A DNA stretch of 64,000 nucleotides. Origin: Fragum whitleyi. Its lineage: Eukaryota; Mollusca; Bivalvia; Cardiida; Cardiidae. The DNA lies in NCBI GenBank assembly GCA_948146395.1, contig OX411544.1, positions 96,707,232 to 96,771,231 of the forward strand, written 5' to 3'. The notes under the pieces were generated by a model. It saw only the letters and a list, made by a program, of their open reading frames with translations. It was not told the DNA's origin and made no database searches. A program made the position numbers and the translations under genes. Of the stretch, positions 10,090-22,112 are shown in pieces (position 1 is the first letter of the stretch; each line of letters opens with the position of its first letter).

Positions 10090-11048
10090 GGTTCATGTAA
10101 AGTGTTTGAGACCCAATATTTATGGCACTTCATTAGCCAAGAAAAAGCATTATGTCCAGGTATATTATATATTAAAATGAAGCTATTCGTGAGCACAGGC
10201 AGTTAGGCAACATAAGACCGCCATAGCTATAGCGGTATAGCCAAAACATTGTGGAAAAGGGTCATTTTGTACAGAACAAGCAACTGCATGACGGTTGCAT
10301 AGAATTGCCCCGTATTTTTACAAAGTACAGTCTGAAGTACCATCCAGGTAGTGCTACAACATTAGATATAAAACTCAGTCTCAAAAGGCTCTTTTGAAAC
10401 AATCAATTTCCATTTATTTTGTCAACATACATGTCAAACCGGTTTGGTCTGTTTTCAAAATAGATGTAAGGTATGGCGCAACATCACACCATATAATTGT
10501 GAAATATTTTCTGCGATTTATTTCAAATTATAGTTTTTTTTTAATTCAATGATCTACAATATTACTATATATTTATTATTCTGTGAAATAAAAATTGATA
10601 TATTGCTAAACAACCTTACAGGTATATAAACAATTAATGTCTATTTATGTTGTGATAACACACCATACCCTAAAAAGATCTACACGTTTTCAAAATTAGA
10701 ATGGCATATGTGTTTATAAAATAAGTCAAAATAAATTGCTTGCATAACTACGTTTTTGGGCTGAGTTTTATACCAATGGTTGTAGCACTACCTGGATGGT
10801 ACTTTAGGCTAGACTTTGTTAAAATATGAGCCAATTTTATCCAACAGTCATGCAGTTGCTTGTTCTGTACAAAATGACCCTTTTCCACAATGTTTTGGCT
10901 ATACCGCTATAGTTATAACAGTCTTATGTTTTTCAAATGTTTGTGCTCATAAATAGCTTCATTTTGATATATAATATTCCTGGACATAATGCTTTTTCTT
11001 GGCAAATGAATGCCCTTAAAATTGGGTCTCAAACACTTTACATGAACC
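10090..11048. mobile_element. TTAA-flanked foldback DNA element, 959 bp
   Basis: About 275 bp at each end are inverted repeats, from GGTTCATGTAAAGTGTTTGA inward to 'ACCATCCAGGTAGTGCTACAAC', joined by about 400 bp of AT-rich sequence. TTAA lies on both sides (10086-10089, 11049-11052). The long inverted repeats and TTAA fit a piggyBac-type non-autonomous element. It is nested within the giant element and repeated at 49319-50278. Confidence 0.75.
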
Positions 11049-11700
11049 TTAATTAATTACTTTATATTGAATTAAATATTTAAAAAGTCATCTGCAAACC
11101 ATTACAGTTCTGACTGTCTATTAATTCCGAGACTTCACTTGTCCAGATTAAAATTAGCACGTCTGTGCTGCTTAGTGGACATCTCTGGCAGCTTTTTTCA
11201 GAACCACTCTTGTTATAATGTAAGCCTGTGGGAGTATTATCAAATATTCTGTGCTGTAATTGACCTGGCAGTGACAAATTGACATATTTACTTGTTTGTT
11301 ACTTGTATTTTATCGATTTTTGCAAGCTAACCTGAGCACATCGTACTCAAGGTGAGCTTTTGTGATCATTGAATGTCGTCTGTAATTTGTTGTCAACAAT
11401 TTTAGTGTTTACACTCTAGAGGCCACAAATATTATCCCATCTTCATGAAACTTAATCAGAATGTTGGTCATATCACAAGGATGAACCCTATTGAAAATGG
11501 GATGGATCCATGCCATATCAAGGGAAAAAGGGCCTTAATGACAATTTTCATGTTTATGTTTTACAGGCCACGAATATGACCCAATCTAAATGAAACTTGG
11601 TTAGAATGTTGGCCAGGTCAAAAGGATAAACCCATTTGAAAATGGGGAGGATTCACGAAAAATCACAGGAAAAGGGGCCTTAATGATAATTTTCTTGTTT

Positions 11701-11963
11701 AGTTTATACTAATTTATTTTAGTTCGATTGCGACGAAAGCTTAAGCTTATAGAATCGCTCTCGAACGCCCAATCCTGATGTTTTCACGTCCCTGAGAGAG
11801 AGGCAGTGGATTAAACCCACTGCTACCCATTTTTACAGCTGGGTGAACTAGGGCTGGCTATTAAGTGTTTGCCCATAAACACACCCCGTTGACAGTGGGG
11901 CTCGAACCACGGACCTCCAGGTCACGGATCGAGTGCATTTACCACTAGGCCACCGAGGCAGTC
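11701..11963 (-). mobile_element. tRNA-derived SINE, full length
   Basis: On the minus strand it reads GACTGCCTCGGTGGCCTAGT..., with A-box-like TGGCCTAGTGG and B box GGTTCGAGCCC spaced as in a tRNA, then a non-tRNA body and an AT-rich tail. Exact 13 bp target duplications (AAACAAGAAAATT on the element strand) lie at 11688-11700 and 11964-11976. Pol III promoter boxes are expected to drive it; retrotransposition would need a partner LINE. Confidence 0.85.
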
Positions 11964-11998
11964 AATTTTCTTGTTTACACTCTAGAGGTCAAAAATCG

Positions 11999-12070
11999 AT
12001 GGTTCAGCGCGAAACAGTTGTAACTTTCTTTATGTTTAAAGGGAGTTACAAATGTTTCATGCTGAACCAT
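11999..12070. mobile_element. Short foldback element, second copy
   Basis: ATGGTTCAGCGCGAAACAG pairs with CATGCTGAACCAT at the other end; related to 9900-9979. Confidence 0.75.
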
Positions 12071-12596
12071 TGAAAATAATCCAATTTTTATGAAACTTGG
12101 TAAGATTGTTGGTCAGGTCACAAGGATATACCCTAATTTATATCCATGCCATATCATGGCCACAAAAATGGCCTGAATCTTCATGAAACTTGGTCAGAAT
12201 GTTGATCAGATCAGAAGGATGAACTGAATTGAAAATGGGAAGGATCCATGCTATATCATGGGAAAATGGGTCTTATTGACAATTTTCCTATTTACCCTCT
12301 AGAGGCTACAAATATGGCCCATTCTTCATGAAACTTGGTCAGAATGTTGGTCAGGTCAAATGGATTAACCCTTTTGAAAATGGGATTGATCTGTGCCATA
12401 TCACAGGAAAAGGGGTCTCAATGATAATTTTATTGTTACAACTAGAGGCCACAATTTTGGCCCAAACTTCATGAAACTTGGTTTTATGTTAAAATTATCT
12501 TCTTTATGAGATCTTTCTATTTTATTGATGTGATGTCCAAGGGTCAAAGAGACTCATGTGAGTGATCTAGGACAGTTCATGGTCCTCTTGTTTGTT

Positions 12597-12745
12597 TTGA
12601 ATGGGTTTTTACACTGCTTACAACAATCTTTTAGTAATATTGTGGCGACAGGAGCACCAAACAATGGATTCCTGTTATTTCTCACAACTGTACTACTATC
12701 ACATCCTTCCTAGCCTCTGGCTGATATCCCACATAGGTATACCCT
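12597..12745 (+). repeat. Dispersed repeat copy ('GTGGCGACAGGAGCACC')
   Basis: Same family as 1930-2045, continuing through 'GATTCCTGTTATTTCTCACA' and 'CATCCTTCCTAGCCTC'. The following 12746-14055 shows no supported gene. It holds a short repeat end at 13878-13910 ('CATTGGCCTAAAGGCCACTG'). Confidence 0.45.
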
Positions 12746-14055
12746 TAAGTTAAAGACAAACTAAAATGATCAATGTGCAAAGCAAAAGTGATCACATTCC
12801 ATTGTCCGGTAGCGATACCCCTAACTTAAACTCTCTCGATTCTGCTTCCTAGATGATTCACCAATACTTTCGACAAATGTGTGGGCCAATGAAAGAACCA
12901 GGATCAATAGCCGAACTCAGGACTTAAGGTTAAGCTGCGTCCGCTCTCCGTGTAGGCCACGGACACCACACTGGGTTTTGATACTTGATGGCAATATCGA
13001 TCATTTTGACATTAAGGCCCCCACCATTAGGTGCTTGATTCCATGTGAGGAAAAGCAAATAACTGAAAAACTGTTGCAAGCAATGTCAAGTCCATTGAAA
13101 TAAAAAAAAAACGATAAAGACTGTTTACAACCTACCACTTTTAATGTTCAATGTTATAATTGTTCATCATATGCAGCAACTGAATAATTAGCAGTTGTCA
13201 AATAGAAAAATAAAACCTAGAGGATGATGTTTTTGTTATTCTAATCCGTCCATTTGTTTCAATTACAAACTAAAAATCAAATAGCATTGACAGGAAGGAG
13301 AATTAAGGATGTGTTCCTCATGGGCCAGATCCCAGCTGTTAATGAAAAGAAAATTTGTTGATTAACTTCAAATGCCCCTCAAAAGGCAATTAGGAACCTT
13401 GACTTAGTCAGATGACCTTGGCCTCTAAAAATGTGTAACTGATAAAGGAACATGAATGCTTATTAAAGTATTGTAAGCTCAATAGTGTTTCAGGTATAGG
13501 ACAATATTCAGTCTGCAGGTCAAGTTTTTGCAGAGAGAGACAGACAGTCAGTAGGGAAAAGGTCAAGCCATGTAACAAGGTCAAGGTCAACATTTTGAAG
13601 AAAAAAATGCTGTAAAGGGGGATTTGTGTTTAACACAATCTTGTTTTTTCTTATTTAGGTTACTTACAAAAAAAAAAAACAAAAAACATTTAATATGGGA
13701 TTACTGAAATGACCCACTTGGCAATATTCATCTGTTCAAGGGAATGAAAATGCCAACTTTGTATGTAAAAATCTGCAATCTAAAAGAAAACTAATGCCTA
13801 TGCTATTTCTTTGTATAATAAATTAATTATACTGCAACTAAGCATTTGTTTGCTTTTTACACATTTAAGATCCATTGGCCTAAAGGCCACTGGGTCTGAT
13901 TTCATGGTTAAGTGCCCATCATCCATTTGTTTAAATTTACTTTAGAAATATCCTGGACCAAAACTGTTGAATGAATTCAGGTAATACTAGGTATAAACTG
14001 TCAAAACCATTCTTCAGAAACTAACTGATAAATCTAAAACCAAATTCACTGGAAT

Positions 14056-14640
14056 GAATTTTAGCTCCATTGGCCGAAGGCCAGCGGCTATTGTCATGGC
14101 AGATTGTCTGTGAGTTCGTCTGTCCCTCGGTCAGTGTGTTAATTCTTTTTTAAATATCTTCTCCTCCCAAACCAATGGGTGGATCTTAGTAGAAATGATC
14201 CTTGGGTGACCATCTTCTTAAATTGTTCAAAAAATTTTGATTGACCCCAAAATATGGGCGTGGCAGGGCAAGCTTTTTTTTCACTTTGAAATCTTTTAAA
14301 ATCTCCTCCTCCCAAACCATTGGGCCAATCTCAATGAAACTTTGCATGGATGTTCCTTCGGTGAGCCTTAACTTAAATTGTTCAAGAAATTTTGATTGGC
14401 CCAAAAAATTGGGTGAGGGTTCGGCTTATTTTGAGCCCGAAATCTTTGATCGACATCTCCTGAACCACTGGTCCAATTTCAATGAAACTTTACTAGAATG
14501 TTCCTTGGGTGACTCTTTGAAGAACATCTCCTCTGAACCTTATATTTTAATTAGATGGGTAAAGGGCAGCAGGTGCATTGTGATTGAGTATTTTGGTGCA
14601 ATGTGGACCAGAACCAGTTAACTATTAAACAGGAGCACCG
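14056..14640 (-). repeat. Monomer-array composite element, variant end
   Basis: It begins TTTTAGCTCCATTGGCCGAAGG, a hairpin variant (TGGCCGAAGGCCA), followed by monomers with 'CTCCCAAACCATTGGGCC' and 'GATTGGCCCAAAA' at about 120-150 bp spacing. Confidence 0.55.
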
Positions 14641-14905
14641 CCTACGGGTGCATACGGCTGTCGAGTGCTGGATGGTGGGGAAAAATCTTAGTCGAAAAAG
14701 GGGCATAATTTGCACAAAATGCATCTTGAGTTATCCCCCTTGATAGTATTGATTGCTCTTTAGATGGTGAACATGTGTGCCAAGTTTCAAGTGAATGCCT
14801 TAAGTAGAACCAGAGATATAACAAAATGTCAATGTTTTCGCACGACGACGACGACAACAACACAGAGACTTTAGCAATACCTCGGGTAATCTCCGAAAAC
14901 AGCCG
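14634..14905 (+). repeat. Dispersed repeat unit with CGCCTACGGGTGCA end
   Basis: It starts AGGAGCACCGCCTACGGGTG and ends CCGAAAACAGCCGAGCTAAA, with a (CGA)n stretch at 14839-14856. A relative starts at 23331 ('GAGCACCGACTGTGGGTG'). The mirror copy has a 4 bp insertion near 45707-45712. Confidence 0.5.
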
Positions 14906-15179
14906 AGCTAAAAATAGGTCTTCAGAGAGATTTCGAAGTGTTTATGTATTCATTTAAAGCAAGCTTCATTTAATGAAAGTCTGAAGATATTAAAAGTCAG
15001 TAGAGCATACAGGCCCTCTTGTTGACATATGACATTGCTATAGATATTGGATGAAACACATAAATTCTACAGGTGTGTGGAGTATTCTTACAATACCTGT
15101 GTGTGTCTACTATTCTTACAATACCCAGTATATGCTAAAGTTTTGAGAAACAAAGTATGTAAGTCATGATTTGCTAATT

Positions 15180-15962
15180 GGAGGAAAAGTTCAAGCCTAG
15201 GTCTAGGCCAATCAAATTTTTGCGGACAATTTTTAAAAAGGGTCACCCAAGGAATATTCTGGTAAAGTTTTATTGAAATCAGCCTAGTGGTTAAGAAGAA
15301 GATGTCGTTCAAGGATTTCGGGCTCAAAATAAGCCCCACACTGACACGCCCATATTAATGGACCAATGAAAATTTCACAAACAATTTTGAAAAGGGTCAC
15401 CCAAGGAATATTCTGGTACAGTTTCATTGAAATCGGCCCAGTGGTTCAGGAGATGTTGTTCAAGGATTTCGGGCTCAAAATAAGCCCCCACCCTCCCACG
15501 CCAATATTTATAGGTCTATGAAAATTTCACAAACAATTTTGAAAGGGATCACCCAAGGAACATTCTGGTAAAGTTTCATTGAAATTGGCCTAGTGGATCA
15601 GGAGGAGATGTCATTCAAAGATTTCAAGCTCGAAATAAGCCCTGCCCTGCCCGTACTTTTGGGCCAATCAAAATTTTAGAACAATTTTTGAAAAGGGTCA
15701 CCCAAGAAACGTTTTGGTAAAGTTTCATTGAAATCAGTCCAGTGGTTCAGGAGATGTTGTTCAAAGATTTCAAAGTGAAAAATGCCAAATCCTGCCATGC
15801 CCATGTTTATGGGCCAATCAGAATTTCTCGAACAATTTTCAAAAAGGGTCACCCAAGGAACATTCTGGAAGAAGAAGAAGTTAATCTAAATTGTTGAAAA
15901 CGGATGACGGACTCAGGGTGGCCCTTATAGCTCCCCTTGAGCATGGTGTGCTCAGGTGAGCT
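15180..15962 (+). repeat. Monomer-array composite element (about 151 bp period)
   Basis: Five monomers are marked by 'GGGTCACCCAAGGAATATTC' at about 15240, 15393, 15547, 15696 and 15846. It ends in the hairpin 'CTCCCCTTGAGCATGG...GCTCAGGTGAGCT'. The monomers closely resemble those in 566-1542 in the flank. Confidence 0.7.
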
Positions 15963-17073
15963 AAAAATTTGTACGTCTCTGATACTGACTGAAATCTGAA
16001 TCAAATCACTCAAAAACTTGGAGAGAAGTTAAGCAGACAATATTTTTAGATTCACTGTATTTGTAGAAAATCCAAGGCAATGCTATATAGCATTAGCCTT
16101 GGTGTCCTCTTGGGTATTGCCAAACAAAATTTCGATATTTCTTGTATAGGTAAAGGCATTCAACTGAAACTTGGCCCACATGTTCAACATCAAAACAACA
16201 TACTGTGCTATCATGGAGGTAACTCTGGATACATTTTGTGCCAAATGTGTTCCTTTTTACTACTTAGGAAATACAAATGAAATCTGTCCATTATTTCCTG
16301 AAATATTTGCTGTAAGTTGGCTACAGAAATAAAGACAGACTTTAAAAAAAGGCCAATTTTCTGTCTTATTTCAATGGACTGTCACTAAAACAGGATATGC
16401 ACATGTCTGACTTATTACCTGATCCTGATCAAAAATATATGTGAAGTTTAAATCAGATAAGATTAGAAATAACGGTGCTTCTGTCAGCATTTGTGATGTC
16501 TGATGTCTATCAGACGTCTATCATCCATCAATAATTATCTCCTTAACCTCTTGTCTGAGGCAAATTTTTACAAATTTTTGCAGGAATGTTTTTAGGTGGT
16601 CTCGATTCAGAATTTCTAAAGAAACTTTAAAAAGTGAGAAACTGGCTGTAATTGCAGCTGATTTATAAATTTTTAAACAAAGTTTTTCTTTTGGACCAGG
16701 ACCCCTACAAAATTATAATTTCAAAGTGCTTTGGTGAGCTAAAAATAATAGTCATCCACCGTTGAAACAAGAGAGTAGGTATACCAATGTGATATTTCAG
16801 AAACTTTATTTCTTACTTGTTCAAATTTGGGATTTAATCAAAATTTCACAAACAAATTTTGAATGGCCACTGAAGGAACATTCCTGCCAAGTTTGCTTGA
16901 AATCTGTCCATTGGTTACTGAGAAGACGGGGAATAACTTAACAAGAGCACATACATATTTGCCTAATTGTTGAAGAGAAGATGTTATTTCAAGAATTTAA
17001 AGTTGTAATAGACCCTGTCTCTCATTTATTACTCAGGAGACTCAAAATAAGCCCCACCCTGGCACAAGACTAA
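15963..17073. other. Repeat fragments, no gene supported
   Basis: Includes a hairpin-end fragment ('GGTGAGCTAAAAAT', 16733-16747) and monomer fragments at 16840-17060. No ORF or splice pattern stands out. Confidence 0.5.
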
Positions 17074-18100
17074 AACAAGAGGACCATGATGGTCCTATAT
17101 CGCTCACCCGAGTATGTCACTCATAACTTGTCAACCATGTTATGAAAACCAGAATTTGTTTGATGTACATTAAGGTGGTTAAAATTCGTCCTATTGCAAC
17201 TTGATTTTTTTTAAGTTTCGTAAATTTTCAACTTTTCTCTTATCATGGCGTATTCTTTTAACAACATTTGAAGACCTTCACCCAAGGAACATCCCTGCCA
17301 AATTTCAGCTTGATTGGCCCAGTGGTTTAGGAGGAGAAGAATTTTTTCTAAGATTTTCAGCCGTTTTCAGACTTTCCGTTACCATGAAAAACTAGAGCTT
17401 ATGATAAAATTAAATTCTTTAAACAAATTTCGAAGACCTTCACCCAAGGAACATCCCTGCCAAGTTTCAGCTTGATTGGCCCAGTGGTTTAGGAGGAGAA
17501 GAATTTTTTCTAAGATTTTCAGCCATTTTCCAGATTTTCCGTTACGATGGAAACTAGAGTTTTGATGAAATTAAATTCTTTTTACAGATTTTGAAGACCT
17601 TCACCCAAGGAACATCCCTGCCAAGTTTCAGCTTGATTTGCCCAGTGGTATAGGAGGAGAAGAAATTTTTCTAAGATTTTCGGCCATTTTGGGCTAATAT
17701 GTAACCATGGCAACCAGAGTTTTTGATGACATTTAAATTCTTTTAACAACTTTTAAAGAGCTTCATCCAAGGAACATCCCTGCTAAGTTTCAGCTTGATT
17801 GGCCCAGTGGTTTAGGAGGAGAAGAATTTTTTCTAAGATTTTCAGCCATATTCGTCCATTTTTTAGATTTTCCGTTACGATGGAAACTAGTGTTTTGATG
17901 AAATAAAATTCTTTAAACAGATTTTGAAGACCTTCACCCAAGGAACATCCCTGCCAAGTTTCAGCTTGATTTGCCCAGTGGTTTAGGAGGAGAAGATGTT
18001 TAAAGAAATTGTTGACGGACAGACGGATGGACGACGGACCGACGACGGACAGTGAGTGATCACAATAGCTCACCTTGAGCACTTTGTGCGCAGGTGAGCT
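17074..18100 (+). repeat. Monomer-array composite element, complete (162 bp period)
   Basis: The cleanest example in the window. AACAAGAGGACCATGATGG and 'CCTATATCGCTCACC' open it. Five monomers then follow ('GGAGGAGAAGAATTTTTTCT' at about 17329, 17491, 17653, 17815 and a last one near 17985, spacing 161-162 bp). Next come a GAC-rich linker (18013-18052) and the hairpin 'AGCTCACCTTGAGCAC...GTGCGCAGGTGAGCT'. Confidence 0.8.
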
Positions 18101-18307
18101 AAAAAAGCCCCGACCTGCAACCCGGAATTCATAGGCCAATAAAAATTTTCAAAGAATTTGTGAAGAGGATCATCAAAGGAACATTCTTGTAAAGTTTCAT
18201 TTAAATTTGAGAAGTGGTTCAGGAGGACATGTCATTCAAAGATTTTGGGCTCCAAAAAACCCAATTCCTACCACACCCATATTTTTTTGCCAATCAGCAT
18301 TTAACAA

Positions 18308-18785
18308 AACAAGAGGACCATGATGGTCCTATATCGCTCACCTTCGTCTCTTTGTCTCATTAAATACATCAAATTTTCAAGCAAAGTTGTACTTTTGTGA
18401 TTTGAGGCCTCTAAGGCTGTAAACAAGACAATTTTCACTAAGGTCCCTTTTCCCATGATATGACATGGTTCTTTTCCATTTTCAATGGGGTTTAACCTTG
18501 TAACCTGACAAACATTCTGACTAAGTTTCATGAAGATAGGACCATATTTGAGGCGTCTAGAGTGATAAGAGCAAAAATGTCATTATAGCCCCTTTTCCCA
18601 TGATATGGCATGGATCCTTTCCATTTTCAATAGGGTTCATCCTTGTGACCTGACCAACATTCTGACCAAGTTTCATGAAGATTGGATCATATTTGTGGCC
18701 TCTAGAGTGTTAACAAGAAAATTGTTGCTGGAGGACGACGGACGGTCAATGATCACAAAAGCTCACCTTGAGCAAGATGTGAGCT
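18308..18785 (+). repeat. Monomer-array composite element, short
   Basis: Same opening as 17074 (AACAAGAGGACCATGATGG), about two monomers of the 'CATGATATGGCATGG...CATGAAGATTGG' type, a GACGGAC linker, and a truncated hairpin end. Confidence 0.75.
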
Positions 18786-19106
18786 AAAAAATTGAAAAGG
18801 GTCGCCGGAGGTATCATTCAGATTAATTTTCATTGAAATCAACCCAGTGGTTCAGGAGAAGAAGTTTTTAAGATTGTTGACGATGCACGACAGGCTCAGA
18901 GTGATCCTTAAAGCTCCCCTTGAGCACATAGTACTCAGGCGAGCAAAAAATATCAGGGTTAAATGGCTCGCTCTGGCATCACCATGTGGGGGCGGAGTAG
19001 GTCGAAGATATTTTCTGATATGTTGAAGACTTCAGACATACAATAAGCCAAAGACAAAATGTGATCACAAAAGCTTACCTTGAGCATATTGTGCTCAGGT
19101 AAGCTA
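18786..19106 (+). repeat. Two truncated hairpin-end fragments
   Basis: 'CTCCCCTTGAGCACATAGTA' with 'CTCAGGCGAGC' (18911-18944) and 'GCTTACCTTGAGCATATTG' with 'CTCAGGTAAGC' (19073-19104) are two further copies of the terminal hairpin, abutting the next element. Confidence 0.6.
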
Positions 19107-19975
19107 AACAAGAGAGCTTGAATGTCCCTCAACCACCCACCTGAATTTCACTAGTCCAGGGATCTCATCCAAGTAACTCTTTGGCAAAGCTTCAATCACA
19201 TTTGCCTAATTGTTGAATTGGAGATATTATTCCAAGAATATAAAGTATTAATAGGCTCTGCTCACCCATTTATAACTGAGGAGACTCAAAATAAGCCCTT
19301 CCTTGTCACCCTGATATTTTTGGCTCAATTAAAATTTTCAAGCAATTTTTGAAAAGGGTCCCCCAAGGAAGATTCAGGAAAAGATTCATTGAAACCATCA
19401 AAGAGGTTCAGGAGGAGATGTCACTCGAAAATTTAAGCTCAAAATAAGCTCCGCCCTGCAACACCCATATTTTAAGGCCAATCAAAATTTTGTGAAAAAC
19501 ATTTGAAAAATGTCACCCAAGAAACGATCTGGTAAAGCTTCATTGAAATCGACCCTGTGGTTCAGGAGGCGATATCATTCAAAGATTTTGCTTTCAAAGT
19601 AAGCCATGCCCTGCCACACCTTTATTTATGGGCAAATCGAAAATTTGTGAACAAATTTGTTATTTCTGTAAAGCATCACCCAAGGAACATTCTGGAAAAG
19701 TTTAATGGAAATTAGATCAGTGGTTCAGGAGGAGATGTCATTCAAAGATTTCTGGCTAAAAATAACCCCTGTCCAGTCACACCCATATTTTAAGCCAATC
19801 AACATAAAGCAAATATTTTTTTCAAAAAAGGGTCACTTTAGGAGCATTCGGGTTAAGTTCCATTTAATTTGGCCCCGTGGTTCAAGAGAACAAGAAGTTT
19901 TAAGAAAGTTTACAATACACAGCGGAGTCATGGTGATCCTAAGGCTCCCCTGAGCACATTGTGTTCAGGTGAGGT
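19107..19975 (+). repeat. Monomer-array composite element
   Basis: It opens AACAAGAGAGCTTGAATG and carries about four monomers ('GTCACCCAAGGAACATTCTGG' type, spacing about 160-165 bp). It closes with 'CTCCCCTGAGCACATTGTG' and 'TTCAGGTGAGGT'. Confidence 0.7.
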
Positions 19976-20699
19976 AAAACACAATCTAAGGATTATATGT
20001 GTCAATTAAAATGAAATGTATTCAATAGTTTTTCACACAAAGATTTTCTAATGGATTGCCAGATAGCCAGGCAAGAAACACTCACTGTTTACTTTAAGTC
20101 CTCAAGTGCGCTTACAAGTGTAATTAAGTGAAAAATTATGGTATGTGTTCTAAGCAAAATAAAATATTCAAGAGGGTTTTCTGTTCAGTCTTTTGATCTC
20201 TAGACACTTAATTTATTACATATTTCCAATGTTGTTATGAGGGACACAGGCAATGTTTGTTGAGAAATTCTTCTTGGATCCACATCTCAGAGCTTCAATG
20301 ATGATCTATGAGCCATTTCCTTCGCACATCCTGCTCTACTTTCATCATTAAGATATGTTGGTACAAGTGTCTTTGGGTTTCCAAATTTGATGTTTTGAAG
20401 TTGATGGCTGTTCAGATATAAGTTTTGGTCTATCTGAAAAAAGATTAATCTTAAATATGACATCACACACTATAAATTAATGATAACAGGTTATAGGTGA
20501 TATAGAAGAAAACCACAACTGGGTGCCATGCTTGTTTGTAGGTACCTGATAGTGAACAAGGACGTGAATTGTACACATTTGCCCCTTGCAGTGCTTGTTT
20601 CCTAAAGAGGGACATAGTGGCACTAAATCATTCACCTGGGTTAAATGTCTTAGTTCTAATCCAATCAATATATTTGTCTAAGATCCAATCAAAACAATA
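19976..20699. other. Non-repetitive stretch with weak exon-like signals on the minus strand
   Basis: On the minus strand (plus strand in the mirror, 39660-40160) two adjacent segments look spliced. One ends CACTATCAG|GTACCT. The other follows CTTTTTTCAG and is followed by an AATAAA. Several frames are open, so no protein can be assigned. Confidence 0.25.
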
Positions 20700-22112
20700 A
20701 ATTTGAACAGTTTTCAAGTTGATTGAATGCAGAAATATGGCATTAAATATACCTGTGGGTATTTTCTAGTATTTGACCTCTTAACCTCATTTTTGTCACC
20801 ACTTGAACACATTTTAATCTTGACCGAGATTTCATAAAGAATATCATTCTGACCAATTTTCAAGTTGATTGGGCAAAAAATATGGCCTAAGAGTGTTTAC
20901 AAGGTTGTTTTCTAATTTTTGACCTCTTGACTTTATTTTTGACGCCACTTGACCTAATTTTGAAGTTGACAGATTCGTGGTTGTTCTAGCCAAAATGTAG
21001 CCTTTGAAGTGTCTCCAAGGTTTTTCTAATATTTGACCATATGAACTTGACAATTTTTTTGCTTTTCATCATTTTCATTTGCAATTCTCATGTTGATTGA
21101 GCAAACACTATTGCCTCAAGAGTGTCTACAAGGTTTTTCTAAGATTTGTCCTCATGACCTTTTGATCCACTTGATCCAATTTTGAACTAGGCCAAGATAT
21201 CATTATATACAATCAATATGGCCAACTTTCAAGATGATTGAACAAAAATTATGGCTTTTAGGTTGTCTTTAATAATTTTTTTTAAGATTATATCTAGTGA
21301 TCTAGTTTTTAAACCCAAGTGACCAAATTTTGTACTTTGCATAGATTTCATCAGGACAATCAATCCGACCGATTTTCATTTAATTTAGCCAAAATAATGC
21401 ATCTAGAGTTTCAACAAGATTTTTCTAAGATTCCACATATTGAGCTAATTTTTTACCCCACTTAACCAAATTTCAAACATGACTGAAATTTCATCACATC
21501 AAGACAATCAATCTCACCAAATTTCATTTAGATTGACTCCACTTTGACCAAAGTTCGAAATTGACCATGATTTCATCAAGACTATCAAGGTGACCCATTT
21601 TCAGGTTGATTTAGCAAGAATTATTGCCTCTAGAGTGTCTACAAGATTTCAATGACCTAGTTTTGAACCCAACTTGGCCCAATTTCAAAGGTGACTTAAA
21701 TTTCACCAATACAATCAATCTGGCAAATTTTCAGATTAATTGACCAATTCATGGCCTTTAGAGTGTCTTCAAAGGTGTTCTTAAATATGACCATACCACC
21801 TAGTTCTTGACCCCAATTGACCCTATCAAGACAATCAATCTGACCAATTTTTAGGATTATTGAGTAAAAATATTACCTATAGAGTGTCTTTAAGGTTTTT
21901 CTAAGATTTGACCATGTGACCATATTTTTGGCCCCACTTGAACCATTTTCTAACTTGGCCAAGACAATTAATCTGTCCTGCTTTCAGGTTGATTTTGCAA
22001 AAGAATATTGCTTCAAGAGAGTCTTACAGGTAAATATTGGCAATGGACAATGCACGAAGGACATCGCACAACCACAAAAGCTCACCTTTAACATATTTTG
22101 CTCAGGTGAGAT
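20700..22112 (+). repeat. Diverged monomer-array composite element
   Basis: Repeated phrases 'GACCAATTTTCAAGTTGATTG', 'TTTTTCTAAGATTTGACC' and 'CATCAAGACAATCAATC' recur irregularly every 110-150 bp. The right end is the hairpin 'AAGCTCACCTTTAACATATTT' with 'GCTCAGGTGAG'. It is more diverged than the other arrays and therefore probably older. Confidence 0.6.

Larger units (their letters stand above)
11325..12592 (-). repeat. Monomer-array composite element with nested SINE and foldback
   Basis: The hairpin end is at 11325-11360 ('CCTGAGCACATCGTACTCAAGG') and the 'GTCCTCTTGTT' end at 12592. The monomers ('GAGGCCACAAATAT', 'CATGAAACTTGGTCAGAATG', 'CCATATCATGGGAAAA') repeat every 140-150 bp. It is interrupted by the SINE at 11701-11963 and the foldback at 11999-12070. 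Confidence 0.7.

Noticed and set aside
11080..11277. Possible exon on the minus strand (CQRCPLSSTDVL...)
   Set aside because: Text is protein-like and an acceptor is present, but there is no consistent donor or neighbouring exon; kept out for lack of support.
17200..18060. CRISPR-like or satellite array
   Set aside because: The monomers are 162 bp and contiguous without spacers, in a metazoan context with fixed element ends.
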